NCBI GenBank assembly: GCA_032718475.1
Contig: JAUCBJ010000977.1
Location: 1-47,512 of the forward strand
Direction of reading: 5' to 3'
Length of the DNA: 47,512 nucleotides
From: Nemertoderma westbladi
Taxonomy: Eukaryota; Xenacoelomorpha; Nemertodermatida; Nemertodermatidae
Each line of letters begins with the position of its first letter. Position 1 is the first letter of the stretch. Position numbers and translations under genes: made by a program. Of this stretch, positions 32,711 through 43,440 are shown piece by piece. The notes beneath the pieces are model-generated. The model saw only the letters and a program-made list of their open reading frames with translations. It did no database searches and was not told where the DNA came from.

Positions 32711-34230
32711 TCCACTGGAATCTCGACGTGTTATTCGAGGAGGAAAGAATACAACGATATGGAGATATAGAAACATATACTACACAGTATTTGAAGTATA
32801 GAGATCTACCTAATGCTAGCGAATGCGCCACCTTGTGGCATCCAGTGGGAATGACTCTAGAAAACGCCACTAAAGAGTGGAATGAGACTCTTAACGTTAT
32901 CGAGATGTATGGAGTTGTCACGTACGATAATGAAGGTAGCGTTCCGGTTGGAGAACTGGGAACTACGCGCATGATACATATACAAGGACTAGCTGGTTCT
33001 ACCCACGTATTTACTCGAGCGTGTTCCGATGTGATTGATTATTCTTTTGAGACCCTTACCGAGATACAAAAGAAACTCTGACATGGACAATTCAAACTCG
33101 CGCAGCGTTACGTCGCCGACACCGAGCGCAAACCGGCCATGGGTATCGATGGATCGATGTTACCCCAGCCCGTGCTCGAGATGTTGTTTAACGAAAGAAT
33201 CCTTAAAATCGGCTCAGCTGTTTATGGAGATCTCCAAAACGACTTTCGGAACATGGAGAACATTCAATATCCTTTCGTCGATACTCAGCTGATTGCTCCC
33301 TGGGCAGAAGGCCGAGGTTTCTTCCGCACTATGTATGCAAATACACCAAGCGGCATTACTAAAGTACAACGAACCTCCATCGGACATCTTGCCTTTCAAG
33401 AATACGGATGGAATTTCAAGGTTGGAAATCCTATCAACTACCAACAAGTATATGGAGATCATTATTCTCGATTATACTTTGACGGACCATTGACCGCACC
33501 TGGCGCCGTGTATAGCTTTATGAGTGTTCCACTTCGTCCCTCCTTAGCTATATATACGATCTTTGAAAACGCCGCACTTGCCGGTTGGCTAGCCGATGTG
33601 TGCAGTCGTACTATACGCGCCCATCCCTTAATACTTGGAACCAAACTCGCCAAGCTAGATGAACACAATAAATTCATCCGTTTCGAATGTTTCAGGCGCT
33701 TTCTGACTCCGTTCCGTAACGTCGATAGTCAGTTCAAGGACCGCGCTCTGACCAAGCTCAGCCTAAGAGACTCAGCTGCTGAGAAGCTAGACAGCGCAGG
33801 ATTCGCCATTTTCAAGGACGTTTGTATACAGAACTTACATTCATCTGTTATACAAAGACCTCGAATACCCACGGGTTATTCTATTGTGGAAGTTCAGGCA
33901 GTAGGTTCGCTTGAGGAGACAGCCGGACCTACCTCAGCTATGCAATTGGAAGACGAACCAATATGCTTAGAATCTGAGGAGATTCAGCCTACAGCGCCCC
34001 GGAGCAGCGATAACGGCTACGTCTTGGAATGGTATCAAGGTCCACAATGTCTCACCGCATACGATTATCGGCACGCCAACTATGTTTCTTGAAAACGTTG
34101 CCGATTATGTGCATCGAGAGATCATTTCACCCCTATGGAGTCAGACGTACCCTGCTCCTATTTCCATGAACAACCGATGATGGAGATCTATTGTGCGTAT
34201 TGCAGACTCAATAACTCGCACATTTTCGCA
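32698..34230 (+). pseudogene. Unknown ORF C of the 3' block, two in-frame TGA codons
   Basis: This lies in the -1 frame relative to ORF B, beginning SKLVHWNLDVLFEEERIQRYG. It is broken by TGA at 33079 and 34090, both of which could be decayed CGA codons. The middle part (33139-34092) is a long soluble-looking protein with no family I recognise (RILKIGSAVYGDLQNDF, GWNFKVGNPINYQQ, CFRRFLTPFRN). After the second TGA come C-x2-C-x4-H-x9-C (from 34099) and the zinc knuckle CAYCRLNNSHIFAVC (34192-34236), then a stop at 34228-34244 by a change of frame. No polymerase, nuclease or envelope motif is seen. Confidence 0.55.
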
Positions 34231-34244
34231 GTCTGCCCCAATTT

Positions 34245-35027
34245 ATGACCCAATGCCATCATTGTCAACTTAAAGGACATGCCAGTTTTGATTGCCCTTT
34301 TAACCGCGATCTGGAAAGCGTAGATGAGATGATTATCCTGTGCTACATCCGAGCTTGGGAAGCGAATGCGGACTTACATTGTGAGTCACGCCATCGCTAT
34401 TACCCTGGACACGCCTACGAAGGAGTTTACGCGTTCCATCCTTATCTATTCGCGTCTGTTGAACAAAAAACACGCACACCGAGTTACGAACTAATGAAGC
34501 GTGTTGGTGAGTGTATTTCCACCAAATTTGTTCGAAAATATCTCAGAAACATCAATCCTAATGATATTAATTCATACCATTTGATCAATTTCATCCGTCA
34601 AGACCCGGAGTATGGCGATTTGTTCATCAACTTGCATCCTGAGTTACAGGAAGTACATCGACGGCCTTACGAATATCGAGCCTGAGAACGCGAGCTGGAA
34701 AGAACTATTAAACCGAGGAAGTTTCTCACCACTCACGGTCCACCTACCGCTATCGTTCAGACGACTCGTCAGGGACCAGTAGGAGCTGCTGTCCTAAGAC
34801 GCGCTCTAAAGGCCGTTAGACCTCGCTCCACTGAAGTTGATATCGATCAACCAGGTACCTCGACCGGCGGATACACCGACCGTAATCCTAAACCTTCTGA
34901 TGCAATTGTATTGCACCTTTCACCCAGGAGTTATAGCCCTCCTAGTAAAGTGGCTCGCCCCAAAGAGAAAAGGACTCTTGCTAGCCTCAAAAAACTGCGT
35001 AAACGCTGTCCTCGCAAGAAAGACAAA
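34245..35027 (+). pseudogene. Unknown ORF D of the 3' block: CCHC knuckle and basic tail
   Basis: Again -1 to the preceding frame. It opens with a canonical knuckle C-x2-C-x4-H-x4-C (CHHCQLKGHASFDC, 34254-34295). It continues to a TGA at 34683 (probably once CGA), then through a Pro/Ser-rich stretch to a very basic C-terminus (RPKEKRTLASLKKLRKRCPR) of nucleic-acid-binding type. In the two minus-strand copies a TAA follows the last KKD; here it is AAA (35025), so the frame runs on into the LTR to 35133. Zinc knuckles plus basic tail make an RNA- or DNA-binding, Gag-like role likely, by inference only. Confidence 0.6.
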
Positions 35028-35105
35028 CTGTTTAGAGTATTTTTATATTTTAGAAACTGTGATTTTTTATATTTTATAGAATTAAATCCCATTTTCTGGG
35101 AGCGG

Positions 35106-36278
35106 TGTAAAGGCTTTTGCGGAATTAGCTAGTCATTTTCCCCGCAAAGTACTCTGTAGGTGTTTTAGCGGACATAAAAAGCCGTTTCCTTACTGTACTG
35201 GTGTTTTAGTGGACATAAAAAGCCATTTCTTCTGTATGTGTACTTTAGCGGACATAACTAGCGATTTTACGTCGCAATACGCCAAAATCCTCTTGATACA
35301 GTGTAGTTCCGATGACGACATCTATCAGCTGATATGTACACGTGTAACTTTTTCTCTGTTCTTTGTTCGGTCGACCAATCAGAGCGATTTTCATTTTATT
35401 TGTACAGAAGCCTCCGGGAAATCGCACAATGCATTATGGTTTATGTTTACCTTTTTTCCTGATGCCAGAACACCGGCTTTGGAATTATTCTGTGTTTCAG
35501 ACTTTAGCCAAACATTAGATCGGCTTTGATCATAGAAACGTATAACTGTTATCAAATCAAACCATATTGTTACAAATCATATTGTCACCTACAAACATCG
35601 CATTATTTTACTGCTATTTACTGTCGGTTATTAATTGTATCAGTTGATGGAATATTATTATATTTGGATAATATCGATAAATAATCATAAAACCCCAATC
35701 TTCTTGATATACTGAAGGTAAGAGACCGGTTACATATAGCAATTGCGACTTACATTATATTGGTTTTGGAGTGAATCTAATGCTATTTCATAGGCACTAC
35801 ATGTGTCGGTTGCTGTTCTCTTTATATGTGACTAAAATTAGTGAAGGTCGGCAGATCGGTGTGCAGCATTGTGCGGTAGTGTGCATGATTGTGACAGATA
35901 ACAAAGCATCTCCTAAAGAATGCGCTTTATACGTGAATCAATAGCCATCCCGTTGTGTTTAGTGTAAGTCATAACTCTGTTTACATACTTAGAGCGCCAC
36001 GTCCTAAAGGAACTGTTAATATTTCCCGAAAGTGAATAATATTGGTCAGAGATTATATATTAACGATCAATCGAATAATACAGTAGGCCTACATCGCAAT
36101 AAGGTCAGAGCTTCCGAATCCAGTCTCCCGGGTATATCCAGCGGGTGAATGGTCGCGCATAGGCTGGCTTCAGCTAATGTAGTGTATCAAATACTCGTCA
36201 TAGGCTAAAGTCGATTTATAACCTAGAAGACACCTAAATTTGGCAGGTTAAACTGCTAAAGGTCTGAAAGCGCGAACA
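35106..36278 (+). repeat. 3' LTR of the 15.2-kb element (LTR2)
   Basis: 1173 bp, TGTAAAGG...GCGAACA, matching LTR1 with about 15 substitutions and the 8-bp CGTCGCAA that LTR1 lacks. It is preceded by CTGGGAGCGG, the same sequence that precedes the LTRs of the two minus-strand copies. AGCAT follows at 36279. Confidence 0.93.
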
Positions 36279-37842
36279 AGCATTAAGACCAATAGTGCCA
36301 GTGGAGTAGATGGTGTTCCCCCTGAGGTCTTTAAAATACCTGAGAGTTTAAAGCTCATCTATCCCATCATAGTAGACATGTACCGAACAACAAGAGTCCC
36401 ACAAGAAATGAAAACAAATAAGTTGGTGCCAGTTCCAAAGAAGGGCAACCTAACACTCTATGGTTCTTTTCGGGGAATCTCATTGATCTCGATTGCTGCA
36501 AAGCTATACAATAGGATTCTATTAAATCGCATCAGGGATCCCATTGAGAGACTGCTCCGTGGAAATCAGAATGGGTTCCGTAAAGGTCGTGGGACCATGG
36601 AGCCCATTTTGGCACTTAGAAGGATAATTGAAGAATTATCAAAAAAGAAAGACAGGCATCTGGCTGTTATCTTTGTTGACTTCTTCAAGGCCTTTGATTC
36701 AGTCTCTCGCTCACGTATGTTCAGCATACTTTCATTATATGGGATTCCTGATGAAATTATTGTAGCAATGAGATCAGTATACGATGGTTCGACAACATTT
36801 GTGTCTACTGTTGACAGTGACACAGAACCATTTGAAGTGTTATGGGGCGTCCTCCAAGGAGACACACTTGCACCATTCTTGTTCATTATTGTGGTTGACT
36901 ATGTTCTACGCATGTCCTTAGATCATCATAATGATGATGGGGTGATGATAACTCCACCTACTGGCTCCAGAAGTCGAGGAAATCCTGCCAAGTACCGAAC
37001 TGATCTAGACTTTGCTGATGACTTAGGAGTACTCTCAGAATCATTAGAGGGAGCCCAACGGCTCCTCAGCTCATTAGAACATGCTGCTTCTAGTGTTGGT
37101 CTTTTTATTAACTCCAGAAAGACCAAAATTCTGACCGTTAACTTTGAAAGTCCTCAGCAAGTCTCTGATCGGATGAGCATAAGCTCAAAGGATGGTATGC
37201 TTGAGCATGTGGACGACTTCTGTTACCTGGGATCATGGATCCGGAAATCAGGTGAGGACCTTCGAATACGTAAGGGAAAGGCATGGGCAGCATTGAATAG
37301 GCTTTCCAGGATTTGGAAGTCACCGAGAATTAATCGGAAACTTAAGGTCCGATTATTTAGAGCAGCAGTAGTTCCAGTACTCCTCTACGGGAGTCCATGC
37401 TGGGCTCTAACTGCTGAGGACACCAAATCTCTAGATGGCACATTTACAAGAATGCTACGCCGGGTTCATTGTGTCAAGTACAATGCACACATCTCCAACC
37501 AGACACTATATAACATTGGAGGTGTCTCATTGGTTCCCCCAAGCTTGATATTAGAACAAAATCGCCTCCGCTTTGCAGGACATTGCTTTCGCCGTGAGGA
37601 CCAGCCAGTGCATAATCTTGTACTTTGGCAGCCTCATGGAGTGAATAAGCATGGTGGACAGCCCATGACTTTCTTGAGACGCATCTTAAAGGACACTGGC
37701 CTTAAAGATGCGGATGATCTAGCAAATGTCATGGGTGATAGGGAGTTGTGGCGGTGCAATTTTGTTGACAAGCCGGCACAGCATTCTTAAAAATGCAGCT
37801 GCAATGCAGCATGCCGATCCTAGTAGTAGTAGTAGTAGTAGT
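36279..37842 (+). mobile_element. RTE-like LINE copy L3, 3' half
   Basis: This resumes L3 after the LTR element, beginning with the right-hand target duplication AGCAT and TAAGACCAA. It ends with GCATGCCGATCC and a run of AGT triplets (37817-37842), then directly the minisatellite. The left half is at 18851-21041. Confidence 0.92.
36284..37790 (+). CDS. LINE L3 reverse transcriptase, C-terminal part (split)
   Basis: About 500 codons open to TAA 37788. It has ASGVDGVPPEVFKIP, LVPVPKKGNLTLYGSF, NGFRKGRGTMEP, FVDFFKAFDSV, GVLQGDTLAPFLF and the catalytic FADDLG, then the C-terminal domain (DDFCYLGSWIRKSGEDLRIR, LLYGSPCWALT, FAGHCFRRED, GDRELWRCNF). The frame is intact. It matches L2 closely. Read with 19231-21041 it would give one ~1100-residue protein if the LTR element were absent. 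Confidence 0.88.
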
Positions 37843-38429
37843 ATGTGTAGTCAGCCCGCATGTAGAGCCAGGTATTCCAGAGTACCATGTGTAGTCAGCC
37901 CGCATGTAGAGCCTGGTATTCCTGGAGTACCATGTGTAGTCAGCCCGCATGTAGAGCCAGGTATTCCAGGAGTGCCATGTGAAGTCAGACCGCATTTAGA
38001 TCCAGGTATTCCCGGAGTGCCGTGTGTAGACGGCCCGCACATTGACCCAGGAATTCCTGGAGTGCCGTGTGTAGACTGCCTGCACATTGACCCAGGAATT
38101 CCCGGAGTGCCGTGTGTAGACTGCCCGCACATTGACACAGGAATTCCCGGAGTGCCGTGTGTAGTCAGCCTGCATGTAGAGCCAGGTATTCCCGGAGTTC
38201 CATGTGTAGTCAGCACGCATGTAGAGCCAGGAATTCCCAGAGTGCCATGTGTAGACTGCCCGCACTTTGACCCAGGAATTCCCGGAGTGCCATGTGTAGA
38301 CTGCCCGCACATTGAGCCAGAATTCCCAGAGTACCATGTGTAGACTGCCTGCACATTGACCCAGGAATTCCCGGAGTGCCATGTGTAGACTGCCTGCACA
38401 TTGACCCAGGAATTCCCGGAGTGCCGTGT

Positions 38430-39570
38430 GTAGATGGCACGCATGTAGAGCCAGGTATTCCCGGAGTGCCATGTGTAGACTGCCCACACTTTGACCCAGG
38501 AACTCCCGGAATGCCATGTGTAGACTGCCCGCACATTGAGCCAGAATTCCCAGAGTACCATGTGTAGACTGCCTGCACATTGACCCATGAATTCCCGGAG
38601 TGCCGTGTGTAGACTGCCCGCACATTGACCCAGGAATTCCCGGAGTGCCGTGTGAAGTCAACCCGCATGTAGAGCCAGGTATTCCCGGAGTGCCGTGTGT
38701 AGTCAGACCGCATGTAGAGCCAGGTATTCCCGAGTACCATGTGTAGTCAGCCCGCATGTAGAGCCAGGTATTCCCGGAGTGCCATGTCTAGTCAGCCCGC
38801 ATGTAGAGCCAGGTATTCCCGGAAGGCCATGTGAAGTCAGCCCGCATGTAGAGCCAGGTATTCCCGAAGTGCCATGTGTAGACGGCCGCACATTGACCCA
38901 GGAATTCCTGGAGTGCCGTGTGTAGACTGCCTGCACATTGACCCAGGAATTCCCGGATTGCCGTGTGTAGACTGCCCGCACATTGACCCAGGAATTCCCG
39001 GAGTGCCGTGTGTAGATGGCACGCATGTAGAGCCAGGTATTCCCGGAGTGCCATGTGTAGACTGCCCACACTTTGACCCAGGAATTCCCGGAATGCCATG
39101 TGTAGACTGCCCGCACATTGAGCCAGAATTCCCAGAGTACCATGTGTAGACTGCCTGCACATTGACCCAGGAATTCCCGGAGTGCCGTGTGTAGACTGCC
39201 CGCACATTGACCCAGGAATTCCCGGAGTGCCGTGTGTAGTCAACCCGCATGTAGAGCCAGGTATTCCCGGAGTGCCGTGTGTAGTCAGACCGCATGTAGA
39301 GCCAGGTATTCCCGAGTACCATGTGTAGTCAGCCCGCATGTAGAGCCAGGTATTCCCGGAGTGCCATGTCTAGTCAGCCCGCATGTAGAGCCAGGTATTC
39401 CCGGAAGGCCATGTGAAGTCAGCCCGCATGTAGAGCCAGGTATTCCCGAAGTGCCATGTGTAGACGGCCGCACATTGACCCAGGAATTCCTGGAGTGCCG
39501 TGTGTAGACTGCCTGCACATTGACCCAGGAATTCCCGGATTGCCGTGTGTAAACTGCCCGCACATTGACC
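38430..39570. repeat. Higher-order minisatellite duplication, 582-bp period
   Basis: Distinctive variants recur 582 bp apart: GTAGACGGCCGCACATTGAC at 38877 and 39459, CCCGGATTGCC near 38952 and 39534, and CCACACTTTGACC near 38485 and 39067. The period is near 13 units, shortened by several 43-44-bp units. Confidence 0.8.
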
Positions 39571-40431
39571 CACGAATTCCCGGAGTGACGTGTGTAGTCA
39601 GCCTGCATGTAGAGCCAGGTATTCCAGGAGTTCCATGTGTAGTCAGCCCGCATGTAGAGCCAGGAATTCCCGGAGTGCCATGTGTAGACTGCCCGCACTT
39701 TGACCCAGGAATTCCCGGAGTGCCATGTGTAGACTGCCCTACATTGAGCCAGAATTCCCAGAGTACCATGTGTAGACTGCCTGCACATTGACCCAGGTAT
39801 TCCCTGAGTGCCATGTGTAGACTGCCTGCACATTGACCCAGGAATTCCCGGAGTGCCGTGTGTAGATGGCACGCATGTAGAGCCAGGTATTCCCGAGTGC
39901 CATGTGTAGTCAGCCCGCATTTAGAGCCAGATATTCCCGGAGTGCCATGTGAAGTCAGCCCGCATGTAGAGCCAGGTATTCCCGGAGTGCCGTGTGTAGA
40001 CGGCCCGCACATTGACCCAGGAATTCCAGGAGTGCCGTGTGTAGACTGCCTGCACATTGACCCTGGAATTCCCGGATTGCCGTGTATTGACCCGCATGTA
40101 GAGCCAGGAATTCCCGGAGTGCCATGTGTAGACTGCCCGCACTTTGACCCAGGAATTCCAGGAGTGCCATGTGTAGACTGCCTGCACATTGACCCAGGAA
40201 TTCCCAGAGTGCCATGTGTAGACTGCCTGCACATTGACCCAGGAATTCCCGGAGTGCTGTGTGTAGACTGCCCGCACTTTGACCCAGGATTTCCCGGAGT
40301 GCCATGTGTAGACTGCCCGCACATTGAGCCAGAATTCCCGGAGTACCATGTGTAGACTGCCTGCACATTGACCCAGGAATTCCCGGAGTACCATGTGTAG
40401 ACTGCCTGCACATTGACCCAGGAATTCCCGG

Positions 40432-41091
40432 AGTGCCGTGTGTAGATGGCCCGCACATTGACCCTGGAATTCCTGGAGTACTGTGTGTAGACCGCCCGCA
40501 CATTGAGCCAAGAATTCCCGGAGTGCCGTGTGTAGACTGCCCGCACATTGACCCAGGAATTCCTGGAGTGCCATGTGTAGTCAGCCCACATGTAGAGCCA
40601 GGTATTCCCGGAGTGCCATGTGTAGTCAGCCCCCATGTTGAGCCAGGAATTCCTGGAGTACTGTGTGCAGTCAGCCAGCATATAGAACCAGGTATTCCTG
40701 GGGTGCCATGTGTAGTCAGCCCACATGTAGAGCCAGGTATTCCTGAGTTCCATGTGTAGTCAGTGCCGTGTGTAGATGGCCCGCACATTGACCCTGGAAT
40801 TCCTGGAGTACTGTGTGTAGACCGCCCGCACATTGAGCCAAGAATTCCCGGAGTGCCGTGTGTAGACTGCCCGCACATTGACCCAGGAATTCCTGGAGTG
40901 CCATGTGTAGTCAGCCCACATGTAGAGCCAGGTATTCCCGGAGTGCCATGTGTAGTCAGCCCCCATGTTGAGCCAGGAATTCCTGGAGTACTGTGTGCAG
41001 TCAGCCAGCATATAGAACCAGGTATTCCTGGGGTGCCATGTGTAGTCAGCCCACATGTAGAGCCAGGTATTCCTGAGTTCCATGTGTAGTC
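40432..41091. repeat. Two adjacent 330-bp minisatellite copies
   Basis: 40432-40761 and 40762-41091 appear identical by eye: one 108-codon frame is the same in both. The junction GTCAGTGCCGTG joins two units out of register, which marks a recent tandem duplication by unequal exchange or slippage. Confidence 0.85.
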
Positions 41092-42230
41092 AGCACGCAT
41101 TTAGAGCGAGGTATTCCCGAGTGCCATTTGTAGTCAGCCCGCATGTAGAGCCAGGTATTCCCGGAGTGCCATGTGTAGTCAGTCCGCATGTAGAGCCAGG
41201 TATTCCCGGAAGGCCATGTGTAGTCAGCCCGCATGTAGAGCCAGGTATTCCCGGAGTGCCGTGTGTAGACGGCCCGCACATTCACCCAGGAATTCCTGGA
41301 GTGCCGTGTGTAGACTACCTGCACATTGACCCAGGAATTCCCGGAGTGCCGTGTGTAGACTGCCCACACATTGACCCAGCAAATCCCGGAGTGCTGTGTG
41401 TAGTCATCCCGCATGTAGAGCCAGGTATTCCCGAGTGTCATGTGTAGTCAACCCGCATGTAGAGCCAGGTATTCCCGGAGTTCCAAGTGTAGTCAGCCCG
41501 CATGTAGAGCCAGGAATTCCCGGAGTGCCATGTGTAGAAGGCCCGCACTTTGACCCAGGAATTCCCGGAGTGCCGTGTGTAGAGTGCCCACACTTTGACC
41601 CTGGAATTCCTGGAGTACTGTGTGTAGACCGCCAGCACATTGACCCAAGAATTCCCGGAGTGCCGTGTGTAGACTGCCCGCACATTGACCCAGGAATTCC
41701 CGGAGTGCCATGTGTAGTCAGCCCGCATGTAGAGCCAGGTATTCCCAGAGTGCCATGTGTAGTTAGCCCGCATGTAGAGCCAGGTATTCCCAAATTCCAT
41801 GTGAGGTCAGCCCGCATGTAGAGCCAGGTATTCCCGGAGTGCCGTGTGTAGTCAGCCCGCATGTAGAGCCAGGTATTCCCGGAGTGCCATTTGTAGTCAT
41901 TCCGCATGTAGAGCCAGGTATTCCCGGAAGGCCATGTGTAGTTAGCCCTCATGTAGAGCCAGGTATTCCCGGAGTGCCATGTGTAGTCAGCCCGCATGTA
42001 GAGCCAGGTATTCCCGGAGTGCCATGTGTAGTTAGCCCGCATGTAGAGCCAGGTATTCCCGGAGTGCCATGTGTAGTTAGCCCGCATGTAGTGCCAGGTA
42101 TTCCCGAGTGCCATGTGTAGTCAGCCCGCATGTAGAATCAGGTATTCCCGGAGTACCATGTGTAGTCAGCCCGCATGTAGTGCCAGGTATTCCCGGAGTG
42201 CCATGTGTAGTCAGCCCGCATGTAGAGCCA

Positions 42231-43440
42231 TGTTCGCGCTTTTAAGACCTTTGGCAGTTTAACCCGCCAAATCTATATGTCTTCTAGGTTATAAATCGAC
42301 TTTAGCCTATGACAAGTATTTGACACAAATAAATCCAACATTAGCCGAAGCCAGTCTATGCGCGACCATTCACCCGCTGGATATACCCGGGAGACTGGAT
42401 TCGGATGCTTTAATTTGATTGCGGTGCAGGCCTACCGTACTATTCGATTGATCGTTAATATATAATCTCTGACAAATATTATTCACTTTCGGGAAATATT
42501 AGCAGTTCCTTTAGGACGTGGCGCTCTATCTATATAAACAGAGCTATGGCTTACACTAAACACAACGGAATGGATTATAAGTTACACATAAGGCGCATTC
42601 TTTAGGAGATGCTTTGTTACGCGGACAAGCACATACAGACTATTGCACACCGCTGCACACTGAATTGCCGATAGTCACTGATTTTAATCATATATAAAGA
42701 GAATAGCAACCGACATTTGTAGGGCCTATAAAATAGCATACAATTCACTACAAACCACGATAATATAAGTCACAATTGCTATATGTAGCCGGTCTCTCTA
42801 ACCTTAGTGTATCAAGAAGATCGGGGTTTCTGATCGTTTATAGTTATTCTCCAAATAACAATATGCAAACGAATGATACATTTAATAACAAACAGCAATA
42901 GCAGTAAATAATGTGCAATACGTACCGTACCGTTATGTGTTCTTAGTGTCTCGTACCGCTGTACCGTGCCACGCCGTGCCGGTAACAGTTATGTGTTCTT
43001 ATAATTAAAGACGTTCTAATGTTGGAATAATTCAGAAATATTCCACGGCCGATGTTTCTAGGCTCTGGAAAAACCAACACACTGAACCCTGTGAGCTGCT
43101 GCAGGTAGATTTCAACACAGAACGGAAAATCTCTCATTGGCAGAGCATCAGATTCCACAGGTTCCACGAATGTCTAAATGCCTAACTATCAGGGTTTTTG
43201 CAGCCCTTGGCCAGCACACAAAATGAGTCACTCCGCTCGGTTGCTCTGGTTGCATACTCTGTTGTTATAGCTCTGGTTGGCCGATCGAACGTAACAAAGA
43301 GGCCGTCGCTAGGCAAATCAGCCAATCAGCCGGTAGCTTTCATCCTTTGAGTTAGGGAGCTTTTTAGAGTATTCCAGCGCCTTGGGGGGGAACTGGATTG
43401 CGGAGCAAAGGGCCAGTTATATCCCACAAAAGCTTTTACA
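42231..43440 (-). repeat. LTR3, minus-strand copy of the BEL-like LTR
   Basis: Read on the minus strand it starts TGTAAAAGCTTTTGTGGG and ends AAAGCGCGAACA, and is alignable along its length with LTR2 but clearly diverged, with many substitutions and small indels. It is preceded by CTGGGAGCGG from the internal region at 43441 and followed by minisatellite. The end nearest the array is the 3' end of the element. Confidence 0.88.

Larger units (their letters stand above)
21042..36278 (+). mobile_element. 15.2-kb non-autonomous BEL/Pao-like LTR element carrying an unknown 3' coding block
   Basis: The element is defined by two direct LTRs and the AGCAT target duplication inside LINE L3. Order: LTR1, a 2-kb leader with palindromes, Gag and protease (24176-29162), a 3' UTR shared with copy 1, a 1.3-kb AT-rich spacer, the unknown block (30794-35027), LTR2. 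No reverse transcriptase, RNase H or complete integrase is encoded, so movement would need enzymes from a related element. Elements that keep Gag but lack polymerase (TR-GAG type) are known in plants; the second coding block is not part of that picture. TSD length and Gag type agree with BEL/Pao. Confidence 0.88.
37843..42230. repeat. 45-bp minisatellite, block 3, about 97 units
   Basis: This continues block 2. Two unit types alternate in groups: type A (TAGTCAGCCCGCATGTAGAG then CCAGGTATTCC) and type B (TAGACTGCCCGCACATTGAC then CCAGGAATTCC), the latter carrying an EcoRI site. Groups of units are themselves duplicated (582-bp and 330-bp higher-order copies). Long frames on both strands are a consequence of the 45-bp period. 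The array ends at CATGTAGAGCCA where LTR3 begins. Confidence 0.95.

Noticed and set aside
33139-34092. Envelope or viral capsid gene
   Set aside because: No signal peptide, furin-like site, fusion or membrane segment is visible, and no capsid family is recognised; left as unknown.
34837-35132. Alternative-frame ORFs at the end of the unknown block (and 47314-47502 on the minus strand)
   Set aside because: They overlap the basic-tail frame, which is supported by conserved knuckles, a shared stop and an in-frame 21-bp deletion in the third copy.
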